Of a stretch of 64,000 nt of DNA, positions 1 through 12,087 are shown piece after piece; position 1 is the first letter of the stretch, and each line of letters starts with the position of its first letter. Below the pieces are notes generated by a model. It did not search any database. It saw only the letters and a program-made list of their open reading frames with translations, and was not told where the DNA came from. A program made the translations under genes and the position numbers. The stretch is from the NCBI GenBank assembly GCA_024336345.1, contig JANFOG010000014.1:186001-250000 (forward strand), given 5' to 3'. Origin of the DNA: Mariannaea sp. PMI_226 (Eukaryota; Ascomycota; Sordariomycetes; Hypocreales; Nectriaceae).

Positions 1-2447
1 AGGGTGGGGGGTTTATCTGCCCAAGATCAAGAACCGTCCCATTGATGCGAGAAACTAATACAATGCTACCCCAGACGTGAAGGGTGTATTTTCTCCAAAG
101 CATCAGCCCCCTTTGACTGCCGACCCCGCTTCCCCCAACCTCTCATCATTTTGAATGCCCTCTGGCAACGGATCGTTTGTCGCGAAAGTGAGCCACGAAG
201 AGAAGCAAAAAACAGAAGCAAAATAACTTGAGAATTTTCTATCAACAGAGGATACTGTAAATCTTAGAGTGACTAACTGATAAATTCATAGCGATGCGAT
301 CGGTTCTGGCTCCTATTGTCTGTTCATCTCGTAGGTACTGGTTGGAGCTCAAATTTCCGTGCTTGCGACGTCATTTGCACAACCACAAAAAGGACGACAT
401 CCATGGCACATCTCCGCAACCTTTTCAAGCCCACACCCACATCCTCCAGCTTCGTGACCTCTTGTGCTATGGTACCACTAAGAGGCAACTTGCCCACCTG
501 AAAACCATCAGGGAGAAAGTGACAGCTGCTAGTAAATATGAGTCAGATCATATGTGGGATTCACGTGTGAATGAGCTGCATTGCCAAGTATTCATTGACA
601 AATGGTGATCTGTCAAAGTCGTTGCCAAGCAACTACCATGAGTATTCCCTCTTGTGCAGACATGGTCGAACATATTTCAGCATCCCAGCATTATAAGCCT
701 CATCCCAAATATTTAGACTGTCCATTCAATCGACCGGCACCTGACAGACGATATAGCGCCACATGCGACCTCCTCCGTCTTCCATATCCACTTCCCGGCC
801 AGCTGCCGCAGAGGAGCCATCCACCATATGTCGGAGCCCGCGCTACTTTCGGAGTGCAGACACTAAGGGGTCGTCAAGATCGCCGGCGTCTTTCGGAGGG
901 CATCCTGGTGATGCGGATTTTGGCTAAACAAAAGTAGCTACTGGGTCGGTCGGTTGGTTTATTTTCTTTCACGCTTCTAGCACATCTTGGGCTGGTGATG
1001 CTGGTATTGGCAAATCTCCCGACATCAGTGCACTACGCTTCCTAGGCTCCTGAATAGTTACTAGCCCTAGTCTTTCTGATACTGGGAGACCGCATCGTGT
1101 AATAATTTATTATCGCCAACGTGAAAGCAAGCCATCTTCTCTTTATTGTTGCAGATGGGTGAGGAGATTCGTGCGAACATGCATGATCACGTGTTACGTG
1201 CATGAACGCACACGAATCCTTGATGAACCCTGCTGCACCTGCAAATCCGCGAGCGGTAAACCAGAAGAAGACAGGATCCATAATATCACTGTGCTATGTA
1301 GAGGAATTTCTTTTAAATATACATGATATATAAGCACTGAATTCTCTCCAAACAAGCTCCATGCTTGTTCCACAGTACTCAGCGTGAAGAAAAATAGATC
1401 TGACCCTGTCTGGGCACCGACAGATACTACCTGGATGCAAGACTAAGTAAAGTGTTTGGTTCTATAATAGAGATTACAAGCATGGCTCTGTACTGTCATC
1501 TGGGGTAAAGAAAACATAATCAAGGGGACAGGAAATACTTTGACCGAAAATAACATGTAGCATAATGCAGATCAAATAACCCAGATATGACAAAGCTCTC
1601 AACCATGGCTAGAATAACTCCGGAATCAACCTCCCGGATGGAATAGCCTTATATTTGCCAACCACTCTCTCCCCCAGCCATATCGTATACGCCAGACTTA
1701 ATAATACCTAAGTCACTAATAAATCATTCCACGCTGCTCAACGTTTCTTACAAGGTGAGCCCGGCCTTTCACTGCGAATTTATTTATTGAATTACTGTGT
1801 ACCGGAAGAATATTCCCTTACTCAAACTCTGAGCTTCCTATTTCTTCCAACCACATGCGATTTTGAGTGACCATTTCTCCGCGCCGACGGCTCATAGGTT
1901 AGGAATCCCGGCGTTTCCTACCGGGGGAACGGTGACGGATGACCATTTATCGGCTCTCGACTGATTTCTGAAGCTCCGCCCTTCCTATTCAGGTACTCCG
2001 TGGAAGGTAGCCTCCGAGGTGAGCGCCCTTCCGCAGGGTTGCATTAGAATCGGAGTCTTTGCCGTTTGGCAACTTTTCGCCGCATGATACAGTAGGTATG
2101 TTTTTATTCTCCTTGAAATGTCTGGATTCATGAAGGATTTCAGGGGTCCTCGCCTGATCGCGAACCGGCTGTTTAATCCACAACTACGGTTAGCGCACGA
2201 CTTGCTACATAACATATCCCCGGGTATCGTCCCTATAGCCCGACAAGTCGGAACTAGATAGTGCACCTTCATCTAACAATCTTGTTTTTGCAAAGAGAAT
2301 CCACATGCCGACTATCCGTGAAAACCTCATTCTTTCATTTTGTAATGGTCAGGTCTGACTGTGGCTCGGTTCTGGCCAGTTTGCTTAGGGATCCCGTCTT
2401 TCCGAAATGTAGGAAGGTCGAACATGTGTCCCTAATGAATTTCTATC
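1..2447. other. intergenic region upstream of the cellobiohydrolase
   Basis: No convincing gene is visible. The open frames here are short, lack domain-like composition and overlap on both strands. Possible regulatory words are GGCTAAA at 922-928 (the XlnR/Xyr1-type motif), CCGGGG at 1921-1926 and its complement CCCCGG at 2218-2223 (CreA/Cre1-type SYGGRG). Single hexamers occur by chance, so these are only suggestive. Confidence 0.5.
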
Positions 2448-2453
2448 TATAAG
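2448..2453 (+). promoter_or_regulatory. TATA-like element of the cellobiohydrolase gene
   Basis: TATAAG lies about 106 bases before the proposed start codon at 2559. That spacing is normal for highly inducible fungal cellulase promoters. The assignment rests on position and match only. Confidence 0.4.
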
Positions 2454-2558
2454 AGTTGTCGTTATCTCTCAAGCCCAGCTCCATGTTCTTCACCTTGCAC
2501 TCACGCATCCTCAGCAACCAAGGTTTTCATCATCGGTTTCGATCCATTCTTGTGAAAT

Positions 2559-4299
2559 ATGCCTGCCCGCTCACTTCTGGTTGCCGCTGCCCTCAGCGGC
2601 ATCGCTCTCGCAGCTCCCTTCGTCGACCAGCGAGCGGATTGCTCTAGTCAATGGTATGAGGCTACATTGGCTCTTCCTCTTCAAATCTGGTGTTTGACTT
2701 ACTGAAACCCGATTGCAGGGGACAATGTGGTGGTATCAACTGGAATGGTGCTACCTGCTGCCAGTCTGGTAGCTACTGCAGCAAGCTCAATGACTATTAC
2801 TTCCAGTGCCTTCCTGGAACTGGTCCTTCTAGCTCATCAACCAGTTCGCTTCCCGTCTCAACCAAGTCGTCATCTACGACCAGCATCGGAAGTTCTACCA
2901 CTAGCGTCGGAAGTTCTTCCACTACAGCTCCTCCTGTTGGCACTGGCACCGCGACTTATACAGGCAACCCCTACTCCGGCGTCAATCTGTGGGCCAATAA
3001 CTACTATCGTTCTGAAGTTAGCAGTCTGGCCATCCCCAGTCTCAGTGGTGCCAAAGCTACTGCCGCAGCCAAGGTCGCGGAGGTTCCTTCATTTCAGTGG
3101 TTGTGAGTTTAGCGCACGTCGCGTACCTACAGAGAAACCTGGTCTAACCAAGAGCTTATCAGGGACACTTACGACCACATCTCTTTGATGCAGGACACTC
3201 TTGCCGATATTAGCAAGGCTAACAGCGCTGGTGGCAACTATGCCGGCCAATTCGTCGTTTATGATCTTCCTGACCGTGACTGCTCCGCCGCCGCTTCGAA
3301 TGGCGAGTATTCTCTTGCTAATGACGGTGCGAACAAGTACAAGGCATACATCGACAAAATCAAGTCGATTATCAAAACATACTCCAACATTCGCATCATT
3401 CTAGTCATCGGTCAGTATGTCATGTTCCATTTCTCGTTTCAGTGGCTGACTAAATGACAACAGAGCCCGACTCGCTGGCTAATCTCGTCACCAATATGAA
3501 CGTGGCGAAGTGTGCCAACGCTCATGATGCCTACATCAGCCTTACTAACTATGCTGTCACCTCGCTCAACCTACCCAACGTTGCCATGTACCTCGATGCT
3601 GGCCACGCTGGTTGGCTCGGCTGGCCTGCAAATCAGGGACCAGCAGCTCAGCTTTTCGCTAGCATCTGGAAGAACGCTGGCAAGCCTGCAGCGCTCCGTG
3701 GCCTGGTCACAAACGTAGCAAACTACAATGGCTGGAGCCTCAGCAGCCCCCCTAGCTACACTCAAGGTAACTCCGTCTACGATGAAAAGACTTATATCCA
3801 CGCAATGTCTCCCCTTCTGCAGCAGAACGGTTGGCCCGGTGTCCAGTTCATTACCGACCAGGGACGTTCGGGTAAGCAGCCTACTGGCCAGTCTCAATGG
3901 GGTGACTGGTGCAATGCGAAGGGCACTGGCTTTGGTACCCGCCCGTCTACCAACACGGGCGACAGCCTGCTCGATGCTTTTGTCTGGGTCAAGCCTGGTG
4001 GCGAGTCTGACGGAACCTCCAACACGAGCTCTGCGCGCTATGACTATCACTGCGGATATGCTGATGCCCTCCAGTAAGTTTTTCTTCTGCCCTTATGACT
4101 TGCTCATTCTATCCCTGTGCCCCCTTTACCTGCCCCGTTGCTCTTGTGCCGCCGGCTTTTCGAACATCCATTTGAGATGGCCTCAATTGAGAAACATTGC
4201 TAATACATCTGTCTATCAAGGCCTGCTCCCGAGGCCGGTACGTGGTTCGAGGCGTACTTTGAGCAGCTCCTAACCAACGCCAACCCTTCATTCATGTAA
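2559..4299 (+). CDS. cel6A: secreted GH6 cellobiohydrolase II with N-terminal CBM1
   Basis: Exo-acting cellulase that releases cellobiose from non-reducing chain ends of cellulose outside the cell. Five exons (2559-2653, 2719-3102, 3163-3410, 3464-4073, 4221-4299) give 471 residues, the same length as Trichoderma reesei Cel6A. A signal peptide (about residues 1-19) is followed by a cysteine-rich CBM1 (about 29-66; CGG, NDYY and QCLPG are visible). A Ser/Thr linker and the GH6 domain come next. The catalytic-acid motif YDLPDRDC and the second conserved aspartate in EPDSLANLV are both present, as are WLGWPANQ and FVWVKPGGE. The short last exon carries the C-terminal NPSFM. Each splice junction restores a conserved block. 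The neighbour is a convergent sugar porter. Control by cellulose inducers and CreA is expected from the family and is not shown here. Confidence 0.96.
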
Positions 4300-5047
4300 G
4301 GCGCCGATGGTTGGTTGACTTGAAGTTTTCGGCGAAGATAGTTTGGTCAAGATGGGTTGCCATGTATATAGTTGTATACCTCTTGGCATAGTAGTGATAA
4401 CATAACCGTTGTTAATGCGACACTGTACTATCTTTGTTGAAAATTGAACAAAGCCCTCCCAGGTCAAAGAAGACCCAGACCTATGCTGAAACCCATGGTG
4501 AAACTGGTGAATTGACAACGAAACGGGATATTTCCCTTTTGCAAGTTGAAGAAACATATAGTGCGGCTTAGCCAAAACTACAACTACTGCCTATACCACT
4601 CAATGAGCGGGAGTGCATATATGTTAGAGAATAATATTGACATAACAATCCTAGAGGCACCTTGAGTTTCTACACTATGATGAGTGGTTAGTCTACTCAA
4701 CACACGAGGAAGGAAATTACCCATTACTAGTCAAGGGTTTTCCCCCGACTGGAGTTTTGGCAGGTTTGTCGCAATAGATATCTCAAACAGTGGATTAGGA
4801 TTCTGCAGTTTAAAGCTGGTGAAGGCAGAAGATGCTTCTTAATTTCTCATGTTGTGCACCAAATTATTTATAAAGGAATATGAAGCAGCTTTCATGATAA
4901 TTTCATATTTGAATCATCAAGGCCAATTCATTGCTATTTCTAACGAACTGAATCGCGGGCACTCCGCCAAGTCAAAATGTAACGAGAAGGCTGACAGTAG
5001 ATGCACCTCTCCTCTCATCCTTCCATCCAATGATATTGACGACTCTC
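4300..5047. other. convergent intergenic region
   Basis: This stretch holds the two 3' ends of the cellobiohydrolase and the sugar porter genes. It is AT-rich, and I see no coding potential, RNA gene or repeat. Confidence 0.6.
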
Positions 5048-7506
5048 CTAAGGCTCATTCTTCTTTAGGACCTCCGCTTCGTTGTGGTAAAGCTCAGGGC
5101 ACTTAGCAGTTCGTTGAAAGAAGACCCATCGTTTGATCCACCAAGGCAAGACAACCTTTAGCTGGTAGGCTGCATGAGTGCGATCTGGCACAGCAAAGAC
5201 GTAATCGAGCTCCTCCAATGTCTTCTGCTTTGTCTCAGGTACGAAGAGGAAGATGAAGAATAGCGCAACCAAATTGAGTCCAGCATAAAAGCCGAATGCT
5301 CCTGTGGCCGTCATAGCAATGAGCATCCGAGGGAAGGTCAACGAAAGCACCGACGCCCAGAAGTTGTTCGTTGCAACCGCCCAGGACATGCCAATTTCAC
5401 GATGAGAGAGAGGAAAGACTTCGGCAGAATACATGAATGGGACCGGTCCCTCGCCTACAATGGTGTTATTGTCAGAAAATCTGCCACCCGGGGGAAATCG
5501 ATATAGGGAGTTTGATGACTGGTCACCTACCTGGAGAGTAAAATGCCGCAAACAAGTAAACAAAGGTAGCCACTGCTGCGATTCGGGCAGTGCTGTCGTC
5601 TTTGTTAGGCTCGATCAGGTAACAAAGTCCTGCAGCTATTGAGGAAGTTAGATTCAGCGAGTTATGAAACATGCAGGATTATACAAACTTAGCAGCGTCC
5701 AAAACATATTTGGGAACGTGAACAGAAGGAGGGCCCGTCGTCCGAAGGTATCGATGGTATAAACCGCAGGCCAGGCAAATATGAAGTTGATTAAGCCGAA
5801 GCCAAAGCTGGCCCACAAGGCTGTGTAGTCGCTAATACCGCTCTGCTTGAAGATAGTGGCGCTGTAGAACGCAATAATATTGATTCCTATTTCTCCATGT
5901 CAGTGACGCCCCTTAAAAACGGTTGTCTCGCCCAGGGAGGAGGAGCTTACCACACATCTGTTGCGAAATCATGACAATACCAGAAGCCCATGTGGCACGT
6001 CTATTCCTGGGAATAGTGAATAGCTCGACAAATCTTGTAAACATGTTACCAGAACCCTTGAGCCCCGCCTCCTCGATGAGAACATCCTCTTGCACCAAGA
6101 GGGCATGGATATAGTAAAGATCTCGGGCGGCCTGAAGAGGTGAGTTTCGGAGCCTCAGCAGGGACTTCCACGCCTTCTGATGCTTATTCTTCTTCATGTA
6201 CCAACGCGGACTCTCGGGGCAGAAGTAGACGCCAAGCAAAAGTGGTACGGCAGGGATGAATGCGGATCCGAACTGGAGGCGCCAGGCGATATGTCCAGCC
6301 TTTCCAACAGCCAAGTTGGCACAAGTGCCCAGAAAAATTCCTACAACCTTGGTTAACTTCATATTTTCATTCTCATAGCGAACTCATCAGAGCATATTTT
6401 CCCTTACCAAATGCTGTCCATACTTGCCATGACATGACTAAACCGCCTCGAATTATGGCCGGGGCGTTTTCAGCTGAGTAAACGGGCACCGTTACTTCCT
6501 TGAGACCCATTCCTATACCAAGAAGCATACTAAAAGAATATTAGTGTCTTGGTAATCATTCTGAATGCGTGTTCCGATGTTTGTACTTACCGGCTAGCTG
6601 CAAGCTGACCCCAAGTTTGAGAGCCAGCCATGCCAAACGGCGCGAGTACAGAAAAGATAGCAGCAACAAAAATAACCCCGCGGCGACCAAGGAGGTTATT
6701 GAGAGGATCCGAGATCCAGCATGCGCTAGAATATATCAGAATCTTGTTCAATGCACCCTCAAGTTGGTTCTGGGTTTCTAGACTCACAAGAGGCAAATTG
6801 TAATATAGGGCATAGCATTCACAAATCCAATGATCCAACTATTTTTGGAGCACAATCCCTGATTCGCAACCGGGCCACAAGATGAGCCTGCAGTGTCGGG
6901 GATCCCCAGCGCATCTGGGAAGCTCAGGTTCGCACCATTGGAGCCAGTCTATAACGATATTAGTTTAATGTTGGCTTCATAAAGAACAGAGCCATTTGAG
7001 GGAGAAGGCCTACCTGGTCCCATCCTTGAATAGCAGCAGCAATTGAGTTTAGGCCTATAGTGAAATACAGTGACCATGGCTGCTTCCAGCGATGCGTAAC
7101 CTCTTCTCTTAGAGTACGCTTCTCATCATCGTTGAGGTCCTCGAGGTCCTCGAACAAAGCAGGATTCTGGGCCACCAAGGCACCTTTCTTCAGAACTGGA
7201 AGCATATCCTCCGGGAGCCCTTTCTCACGATGGAATTGAGTCACATCGTCAAGGAGTTGCTCACGAGGGATCCCTGCAAGGGGATTGCGGATCTCTCCGG
7301 CGGTGCTCTCCGTCAACCTTTCTATCTTCTCTTGCTCCTCCTTCGACAGATGGTTGTCGTCAACTCCCTTGCTAGATTGTGGGTTAGTTTAAATATCTGA
7401 CAGGGGTGAATGAGCTTAATCAAAGGTAAGATGTGGATGATAACATAGTGAAAAGTGGAACGTACAGTTCATCACCCCCATCAGACCCATTCTTTTGATC
7501 TGCCAT
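5048..7506 (-). CDS. MFS sugar porter
   Basis: Plasma-membrane proton-coupled sugar or polyol importer of the sugar porter family. Nine exons (7466-7506, 7014-7371, 6788-6948, 6591-6725, 6408-6529, 5951-6340, 5689-5886, 5531-5635, 5048-5454) give 638 residues. Visible family signatures are GWDQTGSNGAN in the first membrane segment, [11 protein letters not shown] in loop 2-3, PESPRWY after segment 6, DTFGRRALL in loop 8-9 and [15 protein letters not shown] after segment 12. A hydrophilic N-terminus of about 95 residues ([14 protein letters not shown]) is typical of the fungal branch often annotated as myo-inositol-like transporters, so the substrate cannot be fixed. It faces a cellobiohydrolase tail to tail. 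CreA-like sites lie upstream at 7855-7880. Start chosen at the first ATG that gives a continuous frame. Confidence 0.92.
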
Positions 7507-7637
7507 TATGTGCTGGATCCAAGATAGGAATTAAATATGGAAAATGTTGAACCATGTATTTAGCTGGAATGTGCAGCAGCAAGTGAAGTTGCTCGCTCAA
7601 TGGAGCACCGACGAGGAGGAGGTAGATGAGGGGTGAT

Positions 7638-7643
7638 TATATA
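7638..7643 (-). promoter_or_regulatory. TATA-like element of the sugar porter gene
   Basis: A TATATA lies about 130 bases upstream of the minus-strand start codon at 7506. It is assigned by sequence and spacing only. Confidence 0.35.
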
Positions 7644-7854
7644 GTAGCACGAAAACCAAAATCGAATGAGAACCAGAACAGGCTTGTGCAGCATGATTCA
7701 AAGCCATTGTGTGCTTCAATTGCATAGAACGAATTTAGAAATGGGGTTATCATTTGCAGCTTAGAAGCTGCCGATCCATGTCTTACTGTACGGCAGACGA
7801 TAAATCATCAGTGAAGTCGGTGTGTCTAACGTGACTGCAATACAATCCTCAGCA

Positions 7855-7880
7855 CCCCAGATGACAAGATGCCACCCCAG
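7855..7880 (-). promoter_or_regulatory. paired CreA/Cre1-type sites
   Basis: Two copies of CTGGGG on the minus strand are separated by 14 bases, about 350-375 bases upstream of the sugar porter start. A third CTGGGG lies on the plus strand at 8096-8101. Closely spaced SYGGRG pairs are the arrangement known to matter for CreA-type carbon catabolite repression. Binding is inferred. Confidence 0.4.
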
Positions 7881-8798
7881 AGAAGTCATGCGCCACTGGA
7901 GTAGAGCGATCATTGGAGCCATGGCGGCATAATACACAGATTCTACATGCGATAACTTGGGACTATGCCTCTAAGCTGCGTCTCTCTTCGCCCGAACCAA
8001 GTAGAGGCAGTCAGAAGACGTCACTGCCGAGCAACATGCTACCACACTGCCGGTTTTAGTCAGAGTAGTTTTAGGCATCAAGTTTTGTCCCTGGTCTGGG
8101 GAAAGGGCCGAGATTAGTCCGTCCAATTATGACATACTACCATGGTTGATTATCCGGCGGCGATGCGACGATCGGTCCACATTGGTCTAATCACGTTAGT
8201 AGTGAGGTTGCACCTCCAGCTATGAGCCAGCAACTGTTCCTTCTACACGGTGACCTGATTGTCAATGATGTATAATTCAAGTACAATATGCTCTCAAGTT
8301 TCCTTGCTGTTGGCGATTACTTCGCTTCCTGCTAGATTATCCACAAGAATCCTCCCCCACCTCTTCCAGGATCGACGCGAGCTGGCGGAGATGAGACACA
8401 GCAGACAGCACCAAGCTGAGACCAATCCCATGCGATTTTATACTGGTGCCTGATGCAAGAAACGAGCCACACCATAACACAAACCAGACCATTTGGTCCT
8501 TGACTCCAAAGCTAGTTTATAATGATCGGACGGTGGTAGGCGAGGCCGAACACCGACGAATATTGGTAGAACAGTAACGAACGATGGAAAATTACAAGAC
8601 CAAATTGCTTTAACTCACTCATTGGCAAAGCCTCTCGAGGTTTTATCTAGCTTTGCTTCATGTCCTCGAATCAAAAGGTCCCTAGATTTATATGACATAA
8701 CGCGTAATCCAACTGCCGCATTCCTAATGCCGATCGGCTTACTATGTAGGCGGTCATGGAAAGTATCGTAAAGCCACAATTACAGATGATCCTCCCTC

Positions 8799-10025
8799 TC
8801 ATGCAAACGTTACCTTAATGATTTGGATATGGTTATTATTGGTAAATCCAATTGTTAGTGTCCTTCCCGTCTCGTCCAAGTGGGGATATGCAAGGCCTGC
8901 ATAGACAAGGCCGTTGTCAATAGGTGTTGCAGTGAATATCGCCTTATCCGCGGACCATGGACCCTCAGGACTCGGGGCCGTGCGAAGATGGACTGTGTTC
9001 CCTCCGATGTCTGGTTGTCTCGTGTTAGTTGATATGGCCTTGGCCCCCTCCTTTTGCCTTTCTACGTAGTATTTGGGATGAATAGCAGATTTCCTTACCT
9101 AAGTGGACGTATATGTAGGTTTTGAGATACCTATTGTAAACGATTTGGCCCTGACCGACTCCCCACATCACTGCGGTTTCTGGTGTGAATTCCGTCAAAG
9201 GTTCAGGTTTCCAGCCTTGTTTTCTCCCCCACCAGTACGAATACTGTTCAAGATTGAAAGCCTCAGTAGCCTTAACTCGCGCTTGGTATACATAGGATCG
9301 GCTGATGAAGCCGGATTCGCTGTTAGGCGGATTGCCTAGAATGTAGATATAGTCACTGTGAACATCTCGATATGCAGCGATGTCTCCATAGTGAGGGACA
9401 GAATTTCCATCCCACCACCAGCCGCTGTCACCGAATCGCTTCGTGACTGTTGGAACGCCGTTGACTAGTTCAACCTTTGCAATACCAGCGCCTTTATAGC
9501 ATTCCGCGTCGTTCTGATATTTGGAAGAAAAGGTTAGAGACGTGAACAATTAGACGAAAGCTCGCTGCTGTAAAAGCTTCTTACCACCAAATAATAGACA
9601 GCACCAGTCCCAGTTTTGGAATCTGTCTCTACAAGGCTTGTTCCTCCGAATCCGACCATGTTCGTTTCTCCCCACAGCTCGTTGAAAGGAACGAACTGGT
9701 TTTGGTGCGGGACGGGCTGATCATCATTCAGGTGCAAATCATGAACTACCAATGCATCATCTGTCAGCACCGATAGAGAATCGCGGACCATGCCGTGGAA
9801 TCCCTCCTTATCGTTGGCTGGATGAGTTACTCCCGGGGCACACCAGAGTGTGTCGCCGTACACAGCGTACCATTTTCCCTGCAGCTGGCCTGTGAACCCT
9901 AGATCCCGATGGCTGGCACTATTGCTAGCGACTTGTTCGCCCAGAAACTCCACGCTGAAATCTCCGATTGGGTTTTCACCCTCAGGCTGAGTGTTGTCGA
10001 TTTGGAGAGGAGTAAATGAAGCCAT
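8799..10025 (-). CDS. predicted beta-propeller protein, DUF4185/DUF5005-like
   Basis: Three exons (9585-10025, 9099-9513, 8799-9010) give 355 residues. The protein has no signal peptide and no membrane segment, so it looks cytosolic or unconventionally exported. Short repeated blocks suggest a five-bladed propeller of the DUF4185 or DUF5005 type related to glycosidase folds: a GKWYAVYGDTLW strand near residue 50, the GAVYYLV, YIYILG and YIYVHL strands, and a late TAPSPEGPWSADKAIF block. Aromatic and acidic residues (WWWDG, YWWG) are frequent, as in carbohydrate-binding faces. The fold assignment comes from motif resemblance. It sits beside a cellulase and a sugar porter, so a role in handling a carbohydrate is possible but not shown. 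Confidence 0.72.
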
Positions 10026-12087
10026 GGCGAGAGCGGCGATTAGTGTTGAAGGGAAATATGAGAAGCAGCCTCGGCAAAGCGGAGAAATAGATCAGCAGAA
10101 AATCATGTGAGTGAGAGACAAAGCCTCAAACTTGGAAAAAGAGGAGTTGAATAGAAGTGACGTAGAGCTCGAGGGCAGCAACACTGCCTTAAATCAAATT
10201 CAGTTCCGCAGATGTTTATTTATAGTATTATGTTGTATTTTACGCCTCGACAACTCTATCATACTTCCCGAGACTCGCAGCCAACACCAGCTTCTAATCT
10301 GGTCACTAACCAACGGCGCTGGTACACTCCATTTCCCTGTAGGTATATTAAATCTGTACTGATGTGGAGTGATATTTAATGTGCTCGAATGGCTTCTTCA
10401 GATATGAAATCTTCCCTTTGAAAGTTGTGATCAGCCCATGCATATTGTTCAGAGAATCGTACTTTACAGGCCGACTGCATCCTACCTCTTTTAACGCATA
10501 AAACATCCAGTATTTTTGTTTCCATTCTAGAATCCCTTTCATTTTTTTTGGCCATTTTGAGGTCCTTGTTAAGTATACCTCAATCATAGCTGCGTAGTCC
10601 ACTGCGAGAACCTGCGTTGAATTTGAACAACCCTGATCTGTTTAGGCCGTAACCACGCGAGATTCAGATATGACACTTGATCCCAAAGCAGCATCCCAGC
10701 CTTCGTTTTGTGAAATAACAGAATTCCTCCTGTTATGATATTCCAATTATGTCAGTCCCAGTCCGCAAATCCCAGCCTTCAATACCCCAGAGAACTGTAA
10801 GCTCTGGAAACTGTTTGCCCACCGCCTATCTTACTCGCAACCAGTCGACAAGATATTATCACAAAACATGTTTGATACTATGTAATATGGATTTTTGTGA
10901 ATAGACTCGCATGATGGGAGTATGCTGTCATTGGCCAAATTGATGTTCCGATCGACGCTGGCCAGTGGCGATATGATGCACTACGACGATCGAGTGATTA
11001 CATCATCTCACAGCTAAAACACACACAGATACCTGTTTTAAAGACACCCCAAATACTGATTTTGTTTTTTTTCTTTACCCTGGTGTTTATAATAGCTTTT
11101 TGATGACTTTGACGAATGGCTGATTTGATGAAATTAAAGTGACGAGAGGAAGGCTGATCATTTCACGTCTCAACCCCGATTCTTTGTGGCCTTCACCATC
11201 GGCGGGTATCTTTTTCCAGCAGTCATCATCTCAGCTAATATCTCCAGACTTTCTCGATCACCGTTGCGAGGATATGACTTGTGGTAGAACTCAAAGTGGC
11301 ACACTACTCTTCAATGTCCCGGCTCATTGAAGCAAGCGTACAAGAGTTACCAGTGACCGGTGACAAAGAGAAACGTCATGGCATGTGAGATGTTGGAGCT
11401 TGGACCTTCGCACGAAGTAATGAATGATTAGACATTAAGGCAATCTCGTAAGCTTACAGTATGGTTGTACGACAGACATCCATGCATCCCATTCGCATCC
11501 CCTTGAACCCGCCTGGTGCACTTGGGCTTCCAAGATCAACACACCAACTTGGGCCATAAGCAAGGATGGCGATGCGATTACTATATCATCATGCGACATT
11601 TCTCAAATGATTGTGTTGATCAATCTTGCCTCTATCCAAAATTCAAGTGATTCCTACAGCCATTGATAGTATGCATCAGTATCTTTGCAAATGGTGCTGA
11701 AGAGAAAGCGGGCTGTATATCACACCACACTGCAGGCACGATATTTGGAAATTGAATGAGCTGCAAGCCCCCATGACCACAGGAGAAATTGTATCACTAC
11801 CTTGCCTGGGTGCCAAGTTCATCCTAGACTTAGCCTTCTAGATTTTTTTATTTTTATTTGAAAGGACCTCCTAAAAGCTTATAGATATCCTTGCAATTAT
11901 CTCGCTTCAGGCATTGGAGAGGGAACAAACGCTATGAGAGGCGCGCACATTGCAATTCAGTACAGAATGGAGATAAGTCTCTGTCATAACTGTAGAAAAC
12001 TTGCTTTAGAATGGGCATGTATTAAGACCATAGATGGATTCTACCGCAGCGCAAGGAAATGTACCTATTGAGCTTGCTTCTATATAT
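10026..12087. other. gene-free intergenic region
   Basis: About 2 kb between two minus-strand genes. Apart from a TATA-type word at 10217-10224 I see no gene, tRNA or repeat. The short open frames have no protein-like pattern. Confidence 0.5.
10217..10224 (-). promoter_or_regulatory. TATA box candidate of the propeller gene
   Basis: TATAAATA reads on the minus strand about 195 bases before the start codon at 10025. It is a full consensus match, but the function is inferred. Confidence 0.35.

Larger units (their letters stand above)
7507..8798. other. promoter region of the sugar porter
   Basis: No gene is seen. It holds a TATATA at 7638-7643 (read on the minus strand), a CCCCAG pair at 7855-7860 and 7875-7880 and a CTGGGG at 8096-8101. 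The last three match the CreA/Cre1 SYGGRG consensus. Confidence 0.5.

Noticed and set aside
922..928. GGCTAAA as an Xyr1/XlnR site for the cellobiohydrolase
   Set aside because: It is 1.6 kb from the start codon and single; a chance match is likely, so it was not listed as a feature.
294..937. two overlapping small open frames near the left edge
   Set aside because: No conserved pattern, no plausible splice context, and composition like intergenic DNA.
3571..4050. 159-codon open frame antisense to the GH6 catalytic domain
   Set aside because: Shadow of GC-rich, strongly biased codons in the cellobiohydrolase. No domain-like pattern.
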